A DNA stretch of 7,029 nucleotides, from NCBI GenBank assembly GCA_002501695.1, contig DANZ01000027.1, positions 1-7,029 of the forward strand. The letters are read 5' to 3'. The position numbers were made by a program, and so were the translations under genes. Below the pieces are notes generated by a model, which ran no database searches, was not told the DNA's origin, and was given only the letters and a program-made list of their open reading frames with translations. Each line of letters starts with the position of its first letter. Positions within the stretch are counted from its first letter, which is position 1. Below, one piece after another: positions 1 through 5,889 of the stretch. Origin of the DNA: Methanolobus sp. UBA474. Its GTDB lineage: Archaea > Halobacteriota > Methanosarcinia > Methanosarcinales > Methanosarcinaceae.

Positions 1-2
1 GC

Positions 3-1958
3 TGGATAAATATTGAAGGCATAACAGTAAAGAATTACCAATATGGATACTGGACTAGTTTTTCTAATAACCTGAAAGTAACCAGATGTGAATTTTCGGA
101 TACCGCTCTTGATGGGATAACTCTCTGGTACGATGTGGATTACATGACCATGGACTCTGTTACTGTAAAGAACTCAGCTGACCATGGGATCCATATATGG
201 AATCAGAATAACCCGGCAAGGTCACAGTACATAACAATAAAGAACTCTGCTATTTCCAATGCTCCTCATAATCTAGTGGATATACACACGAATGTAACGG
301 ATGTTTTAGTCGAGAACAATGAGATCTTCTTTTCCACTGATTATACCGGTGTAAAGCAGGTTGGCGTCTACCTTCACAATGGTAACACAGACAACATTGT
401 GATAAAAAACAATTATTTCCACGATCAGGCGAGGCCTCTTGAGATATTCAACTCAAACAAGGTACAGGTAATACAGAACACATTCAGGAATATCAACGGC
501 AGGTGCATTTTCCTGGCTTCTGTTAAGGGCTATGATAATGAACTCGGGGTATTCGACTCCGCCTTCAATGACAATACTTTTGATAATGTGCACTATGCAT
601 TCGGTTTCTGGGCAGCCGATACCAAATTCAGGAACCTTGATCTGGCAGATAACAACTACCTGAGAGTTGTGAATTCGGACTATCTTGCCCCTGATCAGTA
701 CTATGTTGCACTTTCAGGCAAATCCGGCTTCCCTCAAATACTTACAAGCAAAGATCAATATTACACAGTGAGGAATATTGCCTCTTCCCCATTTACTACC
801 GCCCTGCCTGCAGATAACTCTCCGGTTGCCAAGGCAGGAGCAGATGTAACTATAACTGCCGGCTCTTCCGTTGCTCTCAGCGGCGCAGCTTCAACAGATG
901 ACAAAGGCATCTCTTCATACTCATGGGACTTTGATCCTTCCAATGGCATCCAGAATGATGCGGCCGGTATTACAGTTTCCCGTGTGTTCAATACTGCGGG
1001 GAAGTTCACAGTTACCTTAACTGTCACTGATACAGCAGGAAAGAAATCTACCGATGTTTGCATTGTGACCGTAAATGCTCCTGTACCTCCTATTGTCTCC
1101 AGTCCGGATGAAGTCCCAGTCGCTAACGCAGGCGCCGATGTCACCACAACCACCGGCTCTTCTGTCACTTTCAATGGTGCAGCTTCAACCGACGATAAAG
1201 GAATTTCCTCATACGCATGGGACTTTGATCCTTCCAATGGAATTCAGAGTGATGCGACCGGCATTATAGTTTCCCGTACGTTCACTACTGCGGGAAAGTT
1301 CACCGTGACCTTAACTGTCACTGATACAGCCGGGAAGAAATCCTCCGATACCCTCACCGTCACCGTGAATGCTATAGTACCTCCTCCCGTGGTCCCCAGT
1401 CCGGATGGATTGCCAGTCGCTAATGCAGGTGCTGATGTTACCATAACCGCAGGATCTTCCGTTGCTTTCAATGGTGCAGCTTCAACCGATGACAAAGGTA
1501 TCTCTTCATACTCATGGGACTTTGACTCCTCCAACGGCATCCAGAATGACGCCACCGGTAAGACTGTCTCCCGGGTGTTCAATACTGCGGGGAAGTTCAC
1601 CGTAACCTTGAATGTGGCCGATACCATCGGTCAGAGATCCTCCGATACCCTCATTGTCACCGTGAACGCTCCTGTGGTTGTCACCCCTGACAAAGTGCCA
1701 GTCGCCAATGCAGGTTATGATCGCGTTACTACCATAGGGAAAGGAGTCTATTTTGGCGGGGATCGCTCGACAGATGACAAGGGCATCAAATCCTATTCAT
1801 GGGACTTCGATGCTTCCAATGGTATACAGACCGATGCTTCGGGCATGTATGTCTCCCATAAGTACATTACTGCAAAAACATACACAGTTACGCTAACTGT
1901 TACTGACGCTATTGGTCAAAAGTCCAAGGATACTGTAACGGTCCAGGTGAATCGTTAA
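3..1958 (+). CDS. Secreted beta-helix protein with four PKD domains, 5' partial
   Basis: The reading frame is open from the first complete codon at 3 to TAA at 1956-1958 and runs off the left edge. The ATG at 135 is internal, because beta-helix-like repeats (N-rich turns with alternating hydrophobics, e.g. NLKVTRCEFSD) already precede it. About 820 bases encode rungs of a right-handed parallel beta-helix of the NosD/pectate-lyase-like kind (motifs such as NIVIKNNYFHD and VQVIQNTFRN). This fold usually binds or cleaves polysaccharide, but no catalytic residues can be assigned here. Four PKD domains follow, starting near 822, 1116, 1413 and 1698, each with a variant of PVANAGADVT, STDDKGI.SY.WDFD and FTVTLTVTD. 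Short Pro-rich linkers join them. The chain ends right after the last PKD strand (VTVQVNR), with no C-terminal membrane anchor or sorting tail. The signal peptide, if any, is outside the window. A cell-surface or secreted envelope/matrix role is likely; the substrate is unknown. Confidence 0.9.
   Translation, partial: WINIEGITVKNYQYGYWTSFSNNLKVTRCEFSDTALDGITLWYDVDYMTMDSVTVKNSADHGIHIWNQNNPARSQYITIKNSAISNAPHNLVDIHTNVTDVLVENNEIFFSTDYTGVKQVGVYLHNGNTDNIVIKNNYFHDQARPLEIFNSNKVQVIQNTFRNINGRCIFLASVKGYDNELGVFDSAFNDNTFDNVHYAFGFWAADTKFRNLDLADNNYLRVVNSDYLAPDQYYVALSGKSGFPQILTSKDQYYTVRNIASSPFTTALPADNSPVAKAGADVTITAGSSVALSGAASTDDKGISSYSWDFDPSNGIQNDAAGITVSRVFNTAGKFTVTLTVTDTAGKKSTDVCIVTVNAPVPPIVSSPDEVPVANAGADVTTTTGSSVTFNGAASTDDKGISSYAWDFDPSNGIQSDATGIIVSRTFTTAGKFTVTLTVTDTAGKKSSDTLTVTVNAIVPPPVVPSPDGLPVANAGADVTITAGSSVAFNGAASTDDKGISSYSWDFDSSNGIQNDATGKTVSRVFNTAGKFTVTLNVADTIGQRSSDTLIVTVNAPVVVTPDKVPVANAGYDRVTTIGKGVYFGGDRSTDDKGIKSYSWDFDASNGIQTDASGMYVSHKYITAKTYTVTLTVTDAIGQKSKDTVTVQVNR
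822..1955 (+). repeat. Four tandem PKD-coding repeats
   Basis: Four in-frame repeats begin at 822, 1116, 1413 and 1698, giving periods of 294, 297 and 285 bp. Units 1 to 3 are very alike at DNA level, with long shared runs around the STDDKGISSY.WDFD and NTAGKFTVTL segments. Unit 4 is more diverged (GGDRSTDDKGIKSYSWDFD, KYITAKTYTVTL). The linkers differ (APVPPIVSSPDEV, AIVPPPVVPSPDGL, APVVVTPDKV). The pattern suggests recent duplication or gene conversion among the first three units, with the terminal unit escaping. Such arrays can change copy number by recombination. The long antisense open frames in this stretch are by-products of the repeats. Confidence 0.9.
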
Positions 1959-2022
1959 TTAATGACCCGAAAATAGTGCTTACGTAATCCGGGGAAAGGA
2001 TACGAACATATGTGAACAACTG

Positions 2023-2052
2023 CCAGCCGCTCAAAGGTCGGTGGTATTTTTT
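2023..2052 (+). terminator. Hairpin plus T-run after the PKD gene
   Basis: The left arm CCA-(G)-CCG at 2023-2029 pairs with CGGTGG at 2039-2044, with one bulged G and a loop of about nine bases. A TA and a run of six T follow (2047-2052). It lies 65 bp downstream of the PKD gene stop. Archaeal termination depends mainly on the T-run, so the hairpin is only supportive. Confidence 0.5.
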
Positions 2053-2053
2053 G

Positions 2054-2086
2054 ATGTCCTGATAGTAAAGGACATTCGCTCTTTTT
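2054..2086 (+). terminator. Second hairpin plus T-run
   Basis: A perfect 7-bp stem, ATGTCCT (2054-2060) and AGGACAT (2069-2075), encloses an 8-base loop and is followed by CGCTC and TTTTT (2082-2086). It sits immediately after the first hairpin, so the two could act as tandem terminators for the beta-helix/PKD transcript. Confidence 0.5.
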
Positions 2087-2321
2087 ACAAATCATTCTTT
2101 TCTAGCCTGAAATAGACAGATTTCTGTATTTCCTTGCCTTAACCTCTTCCCCATATTTTCTATTAAGGATATCATAAATATGGCATGAACATGATTTCGG
2201 ATAAAATACCGGATATTTTCTTGAGGTTCCTGTTTTTGCTTCTGTTTTTCGTTCATTGCCATCGCCATTGAAATATATCTAATACCCGGCTTTTGTGGAA
2301 AAACTGTACTTTATTCATCAG

Positions 2322-2420
2322 CCACAGTGTTCACAGAGAACAAATATTATGAAGGTATGTACCCGGAATTCGTAACGTGAAAAAACCTGTTTCCTCTGTT
2401 TCCTCTGTAGTTCTCTTTGG
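2322..2420. repeat. Imperfect inverted motif pair with 9-bp tandem repeat
   Basis: CCACAGTGTTCACAGAGAAC at 2322-2341 faces a segment at 2389-2420 made of two perfect tandem copies of TTTCCTCTG (2390-2398, 2399-2407) followed by TAGTTCTCTTTGG. AGAGAAC and GTTCTCT are exact inverted complements, and the rest is only loosely complementary. It resembles degenerate CACAGAG-type intergenic repeats and may be a mobile-element relic, but no open frame accompanies it. Confidence 0.35.
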
Positions 2421-2476
2421 TTTCCTTGCCGGATCACAACAGAGTGGATTTGTCATTTGTCGAGGGCTTTCTATGA

Positions 2477-2530
2477 TATCTATATACTTTATATCAGAAT
2501 ACACATATTATGTACATTAACTATATCTAT
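2477..2530 (+). promoter_or_regulatory. TATA-rich promoter candidate for the 2577 ORF
   Basis: Two archaeal TATA-like stretches occur, one near 2480-2494 (TATATACTTTATATC) and one near 2522-2530 (TATATCTAT). The second would place transcription start about 25 bases downstream, near 2550, giving a leader of about 25 bases that includes the AAGGAATGATC ribosome binding site. The choice between them is a guess. Confidence 0.35.
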
Positions 2531-2576
2531 TCAAAAGCAATTCTATAGCATGTTCAAGAGAAAGGAATGATCAATT

Positions 2577-2729
2577 ATGCCAAATATTCAAAAAGGTGTT
2601 AAAACATATGCAGGTCTAAAAATGCACACTGAATGTAGATTCATTGTAAACGGTCAATACGAAAAATCTGTGAATCCTGATGAACTGAACCTGATCAGGT
2701 TCATGCTCGGTGGTATTGATTCAAAGTAA
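2577..2729 (+). CDS. Small hypothetical protein (50 aa), possibly a truncated reading frame
   Basis: ATG at 2577 is preceded by AAAGGAATGATC (2561-2572). This matches the archaeal anti-Shine-Dalgarno both through AAGGA and through the GATC part, and leaves four bases before the start. The product begins MPNIQKGVKTYAGLK and ends NLIRFMLGGIDSK. It contains one Cys, no membrane segment and no recognised family. The same frame continues open for 50 codons after the TAA at 2727-2729, to a second TAA at 2880-2882. That downstream part includes a CQSC motif and has no evident start of its own. The gene may therefore be a real 50-residue protein, or the front of a roughly 100-residue gene broken by a nonsense mutation. 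TAA is not the pyrrolysine codon, so recoding as Pyl is not expected. Function unknown. Confidence 0.45.
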   Translation: MPNIQKGVKTYAGLKMHTECRFIVNGQYEKSVNPDELNLIRFMLGGIDSK

Positions 2730-2882
2730 AGCCTGGAAAACTCTAAAATATTTGACCTTTTACTCGATGAACCTGTCCACATAGGCCAGAATTCTCTTTT
2801 TTGCCAGTCGTGCAAATTGGACGGGTTATCTTTTACTGCAGGCACACATCAAGAAATACATACTACTTCATTGCGATCTTAA
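2730..2882 (+). pseudogene. In-frame continuation after TAA, possible gene remnant
   Basis: Fifty sense codons, in the same frame as the small ORF ending at 2729, run to TAA at 2880-2882. The reading includes KIFDLLLDEPVHIGQNSLF and then CQSCKLDG. No ATG, GTG or TTG with a ribosome binding site starts it, so if it was ever translated it was probably as part of the upstream ORF. Chance openness over 150 bases is possible, and this call is tentative. Confidence 0.2.
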
Positions 2883-3192
2883 TAAGTCGAAGAGAACGCA
2901 ATATGCACGTCGGGAAAATGCATTACATTGCAGCAGAATCCGAACCCTGCCAAGGATGAGCGAAGCAGTGAAAAGGACGTCAAGCTGAAGATCTGATCCC
3001 GGTTTTCAGCTCATTACTTTGAGTTCCTTTCAATTACTTTTTTGACCTGCAGTGATATTTTGTTTTTTAGAAGGTCCTCTTCTGGACATGTCCACATATG
3101 CGGATTTTGTACACACTATTTTTATTGTATGAACATTATTTTAGCAAATACATACATGCAGCATATATCAGTGAGCATTTAATCTTTATATT
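2883..3192. other. Intergenic region upstream of the membrane protein gene
   Basis: About 310 bp with no supported gene. Seen here are an inverted repeat AGCTGAA (2983-2989) / TTCAGCT (3005-3011), a 10-bp palindrome GGACATGTCC at 3084-3093, two copies of ATTACTTT (near 3013 and 3032), and AT-rich DNA leading to the TATA-like element at 3162-3168. Confidence 0.6.
3162..3168 (+). promoter_or_regulatory. TATA box for the 3193 gene
   Basis: CATATAT at 3162-3168 is centred about 28 bases before the ATG at 3193. Archaeal transcription starts roughly 25 bases downstream of the TATA centre, so this predicts a transcript starting at or within a few bases of the start codon. That fits the lack of any Shine-Dalgarno sequence there. 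Confidence 0.5.
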
Positions 3193-3588
3193 ATGCTCTC
3201 AAAAGATATGGACCTCAATCACTTTAATGCTGCAGAAATAAGTAAATTCCTCTATGATGTCAGGTATATCATCCTGCTATACATCGTTGGGGATTTCCTG
3301 ACAACCTTCCATGCAATAGAAAATGGTTTTGGTTTCGAGCAGAACGGACTCCTTGCCAGCCTCATGGCCCAATTTGGGATCTGGTCGCTTGTGATCATGA
3401 AGATGGTAATACTGGGAATCGTATTCTGGGCCTATCACACGATCAATTCATCCGAAAGCTCCGTTTCCCGCTTACTATGGACCTTCTCAAGAACAGGGAT
3501 CAGCTTTCTTGGGCTGGTGCTTGTCATTAACAACCTCATGGTCATCTGGGTCAGAATAAGCCTGTTCGAATATGCAGGCTTGTTATAA
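3193..3588 (+). CDS. Small three-helix membrane protein, DUF5658-like
   Basis: A 131-residue protein with three predicted membrane segments at about residues 22-41, 62-82 and 100-121. The first helix carries GDFLTTFHAI and is followed by GFGFEQNGLL. The arrangement of D and T in a helix, then an E.N pair after a short loop, resembles the DUF5658 family of small membrane proteins, whose function is not known. The ATG at 3193 was chosen because a TATA element lies 28 bases upstream, implying a leaderless mRNA. An alternative start is Met6 at 3208, and neither has a ribosome binding site. The gene is convergent with the PhoU-like gene, with only 10 bp between the stop codons and no clear terminator hairpin, so the two transcripts probably overlap. 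Membrane location is well supported; the family assignment is tentative. Confidence 0.75.
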   Translation: MLSKDMDLNHFNAAEISKFLYDVRYIILLYIVGDFLTTFHAIENGFGFEQNGLLASLMAQFGIWSLVIMKMVILGIVFWAYHTINSSESSVSRLLWTFSRTGISFLGLVLVINNLMVIWVRISLFEYAGLL

Positions 3589-3598
3589 TGGCGGGCCG

Positions 3599-4618
3599 TT
3601 ACAGGGACATATCCTTCAATTCCTTTGAATTCATATTGAGCGAGATCTCCGCAATATCGGCACTATATTCTGCTATACGCTGCAGGCTTTCAAGGATATT
3701 TCTCTTGTGTTCGCCCTTACTGCTGCCCTGGCCGCATTCCCTGATGCAGATAAGTGCAGCCATGTTTGAAAGTTTCTTTGAGTTCTTGATGATAGTATTT
3801 GCAAACAGGAGATCATATCCCTGGATAGCTTCCACAGAATCCCTGAACAGACCATATGCCAGCCTGCCAAGCCCGAATATCTCATCATTACTTTCTACAA
3901 GACAGTCCATTTCCACTACATTGGCGGCAATCCTATGGACATGGTCACCTACATGCTCCATGCTTTTTGAAACGATCCGATAACCCAGGCAGTCTTTTGG
4001 CTGAGCAATGCCTATCTTCTGCGCCATGAAGGGGTTATCAAGAGCTGCTCTCAATTGTCTTACGATCAGCAGGTAGAACCTGTCCACGTCATCATCCCTC
4101 TGGATGACATCTTTTGCCAGGTCAATGTCATGTTCCTCAAGCGCGCGCAGCACATCTTCAAGCATTGAGGAAATGATCCGGTCCATACTGTCCAGGGATT
4201 TCCGGATGGATATCTCCTGGTAATTCAGAAGACTCTGCAGCACAAGTTCATTTCCTGACTCCTCTACTATCTCAATGCCCATCAGGCGCTTACGTGCGGC
4301 ATCCCGAAGGAACTTCCTTTCTGCCGCTGTAAAACCGGCGGGGGAAACGATCTTCATTATATCGCAGCCCGCAAGGTAATTGGACACAAGCGTCCTGAAA
4401 TCATCTTCAAGATCCCCGCTGAGAGATATCTCAACTACGGAGCGGTGTACTTTTTCCTCAGCCTTTGAATCCGCAGTAACAGTAAGTGACCGGTCAGATT
4501 TCACCGTGAGAGAAACGGTATCCCCCGCAGACAGGCCATTCTGCCGGACCCATATTATGGGCAATGATACGATATATGTAGAGCCTCCGGTTAACTGGAT
4601 CTTCCTTTTTTCAGACAT
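3599..4618 (-). CDS. AbrB-PhoU domain regulator, archaeal phosphate-uptake-regulator type
   Basis: A 339-residue cytosolic protein. Residues about 5-50 form a SpoVT/AbrB-like swapped-hairpin domain (KIQLTGGSTYIVSLP, then AGDTVSLTV), the fold used by AbrB/MazE DNA-binding proteins. Residues about 135-235 and 245-335 form two PhoU helical repeats. The acidic metal-site pattern is visible in RDDDVD (174-179), SMEHVGDHVHRIA (219-231) and RIAEYSADIAEIS (314-326). Archaeal proteins with this architecture are commonly annotated as phosphate uptake regulators. There is no pst transporter gene in the window, so a phosphate role is not supported by context. The start at 4618 has AAAAAGGAATGT four bases upstream. 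The gene follows the pilin-like gene by 21 bp on the same strand, suggesting co-transcription and perhaps control of surface-protein expression. Confidence 0.88.
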   Translation of the reverse strand: MSEKRKIQLTGGSTYIVSLPIIWVRQNGLSAGDTVSLTVKSDRSLTVTADSKAEEKVHRSVVEISLSGDLEDDFRTLVSNYLAGCDIMKIVSPAGFTAAERKFLRDAARKRLMGIEIVEESGNELVLQSLLNYQEISIRKSLDSMDRIISSMLEDVLRALEEHDIDLAKDVIQRDDDVDRFYLLIVRQLRAALDNPFMAQKIGIAQPKDCLGYRIVSKSMEHVGDHVHRIAANVVEMDCLVESNDEIFGLGRLAYGLFRDSVEAIQGYDLLFANTIIKNSKKLSNMAALICIRECGQGSSKGEHKRNILESLQRIAEYSADIAEISLNMNSKELKDMSL

Positions 4619-4639
4619 GTGTACATTCCTTTTTAATGA

Positions 4640-5764
4640 TCAAGAAAGGACCGTAAGGTTTCCTGAAACCTGGCTGAGTCTTGCAGTCATCCCGGTGTCA
4701 TCGGTGATCATAAGATCGATACTCACATTGTGATGGTAATTGGGTTCGATCATCGGCCTGACAACCATGCCTGACAGGTTGTAGTTATACAGTACCTCGG
4801 CCCCGTTCTCATTCCAGACGGCCCACTTGTAACCGGTGATGAAACCGTCACTATCCCTAGAATCGGAGGCGTCCAGGATCATATAGTTCCGGGTAATCGT
4901 TCCGTTGGGTGTTGGGAGGACTTCGGTCTTGAACTGGATCTCAGCTACCGGCATGGGAGGAGTGAACAGGCCCTTGAAGATATTAATATAGGAAGTTATC
5001 AGCTCTATCTTCAAAGGATCCTGTTCCAGTTGCGGGCCCCCAATGAAGGACCTGAAATCAATAGTATAGAATATCTCGTAATCAGTTGTGTTTGAAAGGC
5101 TGCCACCGGAGTCATTACCGAGGAATGTGATGGTTTGGCTCTCATTGTCAATGGTTAGATTGTCCTTCGTGATGATCGTTGAATTGGTGGCATCGATCAC
5201 GTCATACAAGAAGCTTTCACCGTAATAGGCCTTCCACGGGTGGCTCTTCAATTCATAGGTGAAATCGGTGCTGTTATTGGTCCAGCCTGCGGTGGGGATG
5301 GCCTCTGCACCTGTTACCACTATATCGGAAAAGTTCAGGTGGATCGTTTTGGCCTTGGTGGCAGGTATCAATACCCTGTGCTTTGCATTGTACACAGCAG
5401 GATACCCTTTGTAAACATCGTATGCACCCAGGGCATCATATGCTTTACAATTCATGAAATAGGCGTCGTTGAGCCTTATTGAGGAAATGTAGGAGTCAGC
5501 AGTATTGAGGTTGAGCACGGTCATGTCTATGGACTGCCACGTAGTACCATTGCCTGAGGGCTTGATGGAAACTATCCTGAGCTCTTCGCTCCTCACAGCC
5601 GCCTGATGACTCTCGCGGTCCATTGCTTCCTTTTGCATGGTCGACACCATGAAAGCTACTCCTGAAGCTGCGATAATAGTGATCAGTATCAATAGTAGTG
5701 TTGCAAACATCACTGAAACCCCGCGGCAATCCCGCAGGAACGTGTTCATATCCTTACCGGCCAT
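4640..5764 (-). CDS. Type IV pilin-like surface protein with PKD-like C-terminal domain
   Basis: A 374-residue protein. The N-terminus has the archaeal class III signal pattern: a short charged leader ending RDCRG (11-15), then VSVMFATLLLILITIIAAS and further hydrophobics to about 41. A PibD/EppA-type prepilin peptidase would be expected to cut after Gly15, leaving the hydrophobic stretch as a filament core or membrane anchor. The long extracellular part ends in a PKD-like fold from about 272 (YMILDASDSRDSDGFITGYK). There are thirteen N-x-S/T sequons, at N72, 144, 163, 164, 194, 202, 207, 217, 225, 287, 329, 346 and 369, consistent with heavy archaeal N-glycosylation. It is much longer than ordinary pilins, so a minor pilin, adhesin or sensor is more likely than a major subunit. 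The ATG at 5764 fits a leaderless transcript from the TATA at 5788-5795; Met6 is an alternative. Confidence 0.85.
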   Translation of the reverse strand: MAGKDMNTFLRDCRGVSVMFATLLLILITIIAASGVAFMVSTMQKEAMDRESHQAAVRSEELRIVSIKPSGNGTTWQSIDMTVLNLNTADSYISSIRLNDAYFMNCKAYDALGAYDVYKGYPAVYNAKHRVLIPATKAKTIHLNFSDIVVTGAEAIPTAGWTNNSTDFTYELKSHPWKAYYGESFLYDVIDATNSTIITKDNLTIDNESQTITFLGNDSGGSLSNTTDYEIFYTIDFRSFIGGPQLEQDPLKIELITSYINIFKGLFTPPMPVAEIQFKTEVLPTPNGTITRNYMILDASDSRDSDGFITGYKWAVWNENGAEVLYNYNLSGMVVRPMIEPNYHHNVSIDLMITDDTGMTARLSQVSGNLTVLS

Positions 5765-5787
5765 CTGAGAGAAGAAGCATATACCAA

Positions 5788-5795
5788 ATTATATA
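5788..5795 (-). promoter_or_regulatory. TATA box of the pilin-PhoU operon
   Basis: Read on the minus strand this is TATATAAT, preceded by AAAG. Its centre is about 27 bases before the ATG at 5764, so the transcript should begin at or next to the start codon. No Shine-Dalgarno sequence precedes that ATG, which agrees with a leaderless message. Confidence 0.55.
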
Positions 5796-5806
5796 CTTTA
5801 TTAACA

Positions 5807-5820
5807 TACTATATATAGTA
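5807..5820. promoter_or_regulatory. 14-bp perfect palindrome in the divergent promoter
   Basis: TACTATATATAGTA reads the same on both strands. It lies 12 bp upstream of the minus-strand TATA box and about 70 bp before the plus-strand start at 5890, in the position expected of a BRE-proximal operator. Because it is itself TATA-like it could also act as a bidirectional TATA element. An operator bound by a dimeric regulator is an inference. Confidence 0.4.
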
Positions 5821-5830
5821 CCCCATAGTT

Positions 5831-5840
5831 TCTATATTTC
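5831..5840 (+). promoter_or_regulatory. TATA-like element for the 5890 gene
   Basis: TCTATATTTC lies about 55 bases before the ATG, which would leave a leader of about 30 bases containing the AAGGA ribosome binding site at 5881-5885. TTTAAA at 5861 is a weaker alternative that would make the message leaderless, which the presence of a Shine-Dalgarno site argues against. Confidence 0.35.
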
Positions 5841-5889
5841 TTTAGTTTGTTCCAAAGCCATTTAAACCATGATTACTTTTAAGGAATAA

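Larger units (their letters stand above)
1959..2576. other. Long AT-rich intergenic region
   Basis: 618 bp without a convincing gene. It contains the two terminator-like hairpins near the left end and a T-rich, pyrimidine-rich stretch around 2205-2260. A CACAGAGAAC / GTTCTCT motif pair with a short tandem repeat lies at 2322-2420, and TATA-like AT-rich DNA at about 2474-2530 leads into the small ORF at 2577. No tRNA or structured RNA was recognised by eye. Confidence 0.7.

Noticed and set aside
761..1627. Long minus-strand open frames (761-1237 and 1244-1627) antisense to the PKD repeats
   Set aside because: They mirror the repeat structure of the sense gene, resemble each other only because the PKD units do, and have no plausible leader or domain.
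2185..2271. 28-codon hydrophobic ORF (MNMISDKIPDIFLRFLF..., ending HCHRH)
   Set aside because: It lies in a T-rich stretch that yields Leu/Phe codons in any case. The nearest AAGGAT is too far upstream, and nothing suggests selection on the frame.
2654..2845. Minus-strand 63-codon frame
   Set aside because: No ribosome binding site is evident, and it overlaps the sense-strand ORF at 2577, which has a convincing leader.
2983..3011. AGCTGAA / TTCAGCT inverted repeat as a terminator
   Set aside because: The loop is 15 bases and no T-run follows directly, so it was recorded only as an inverted repeat.
3588..3983. Plus-strand 131-codon frame overlapping the DUF5658-like stop as TAATG
   Set aside because: It lies antisense to the well-supported PhoU-like gene, has no ribosome binding site and a composition unlike a real protein. 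The TAATG overlap appears to be chance.
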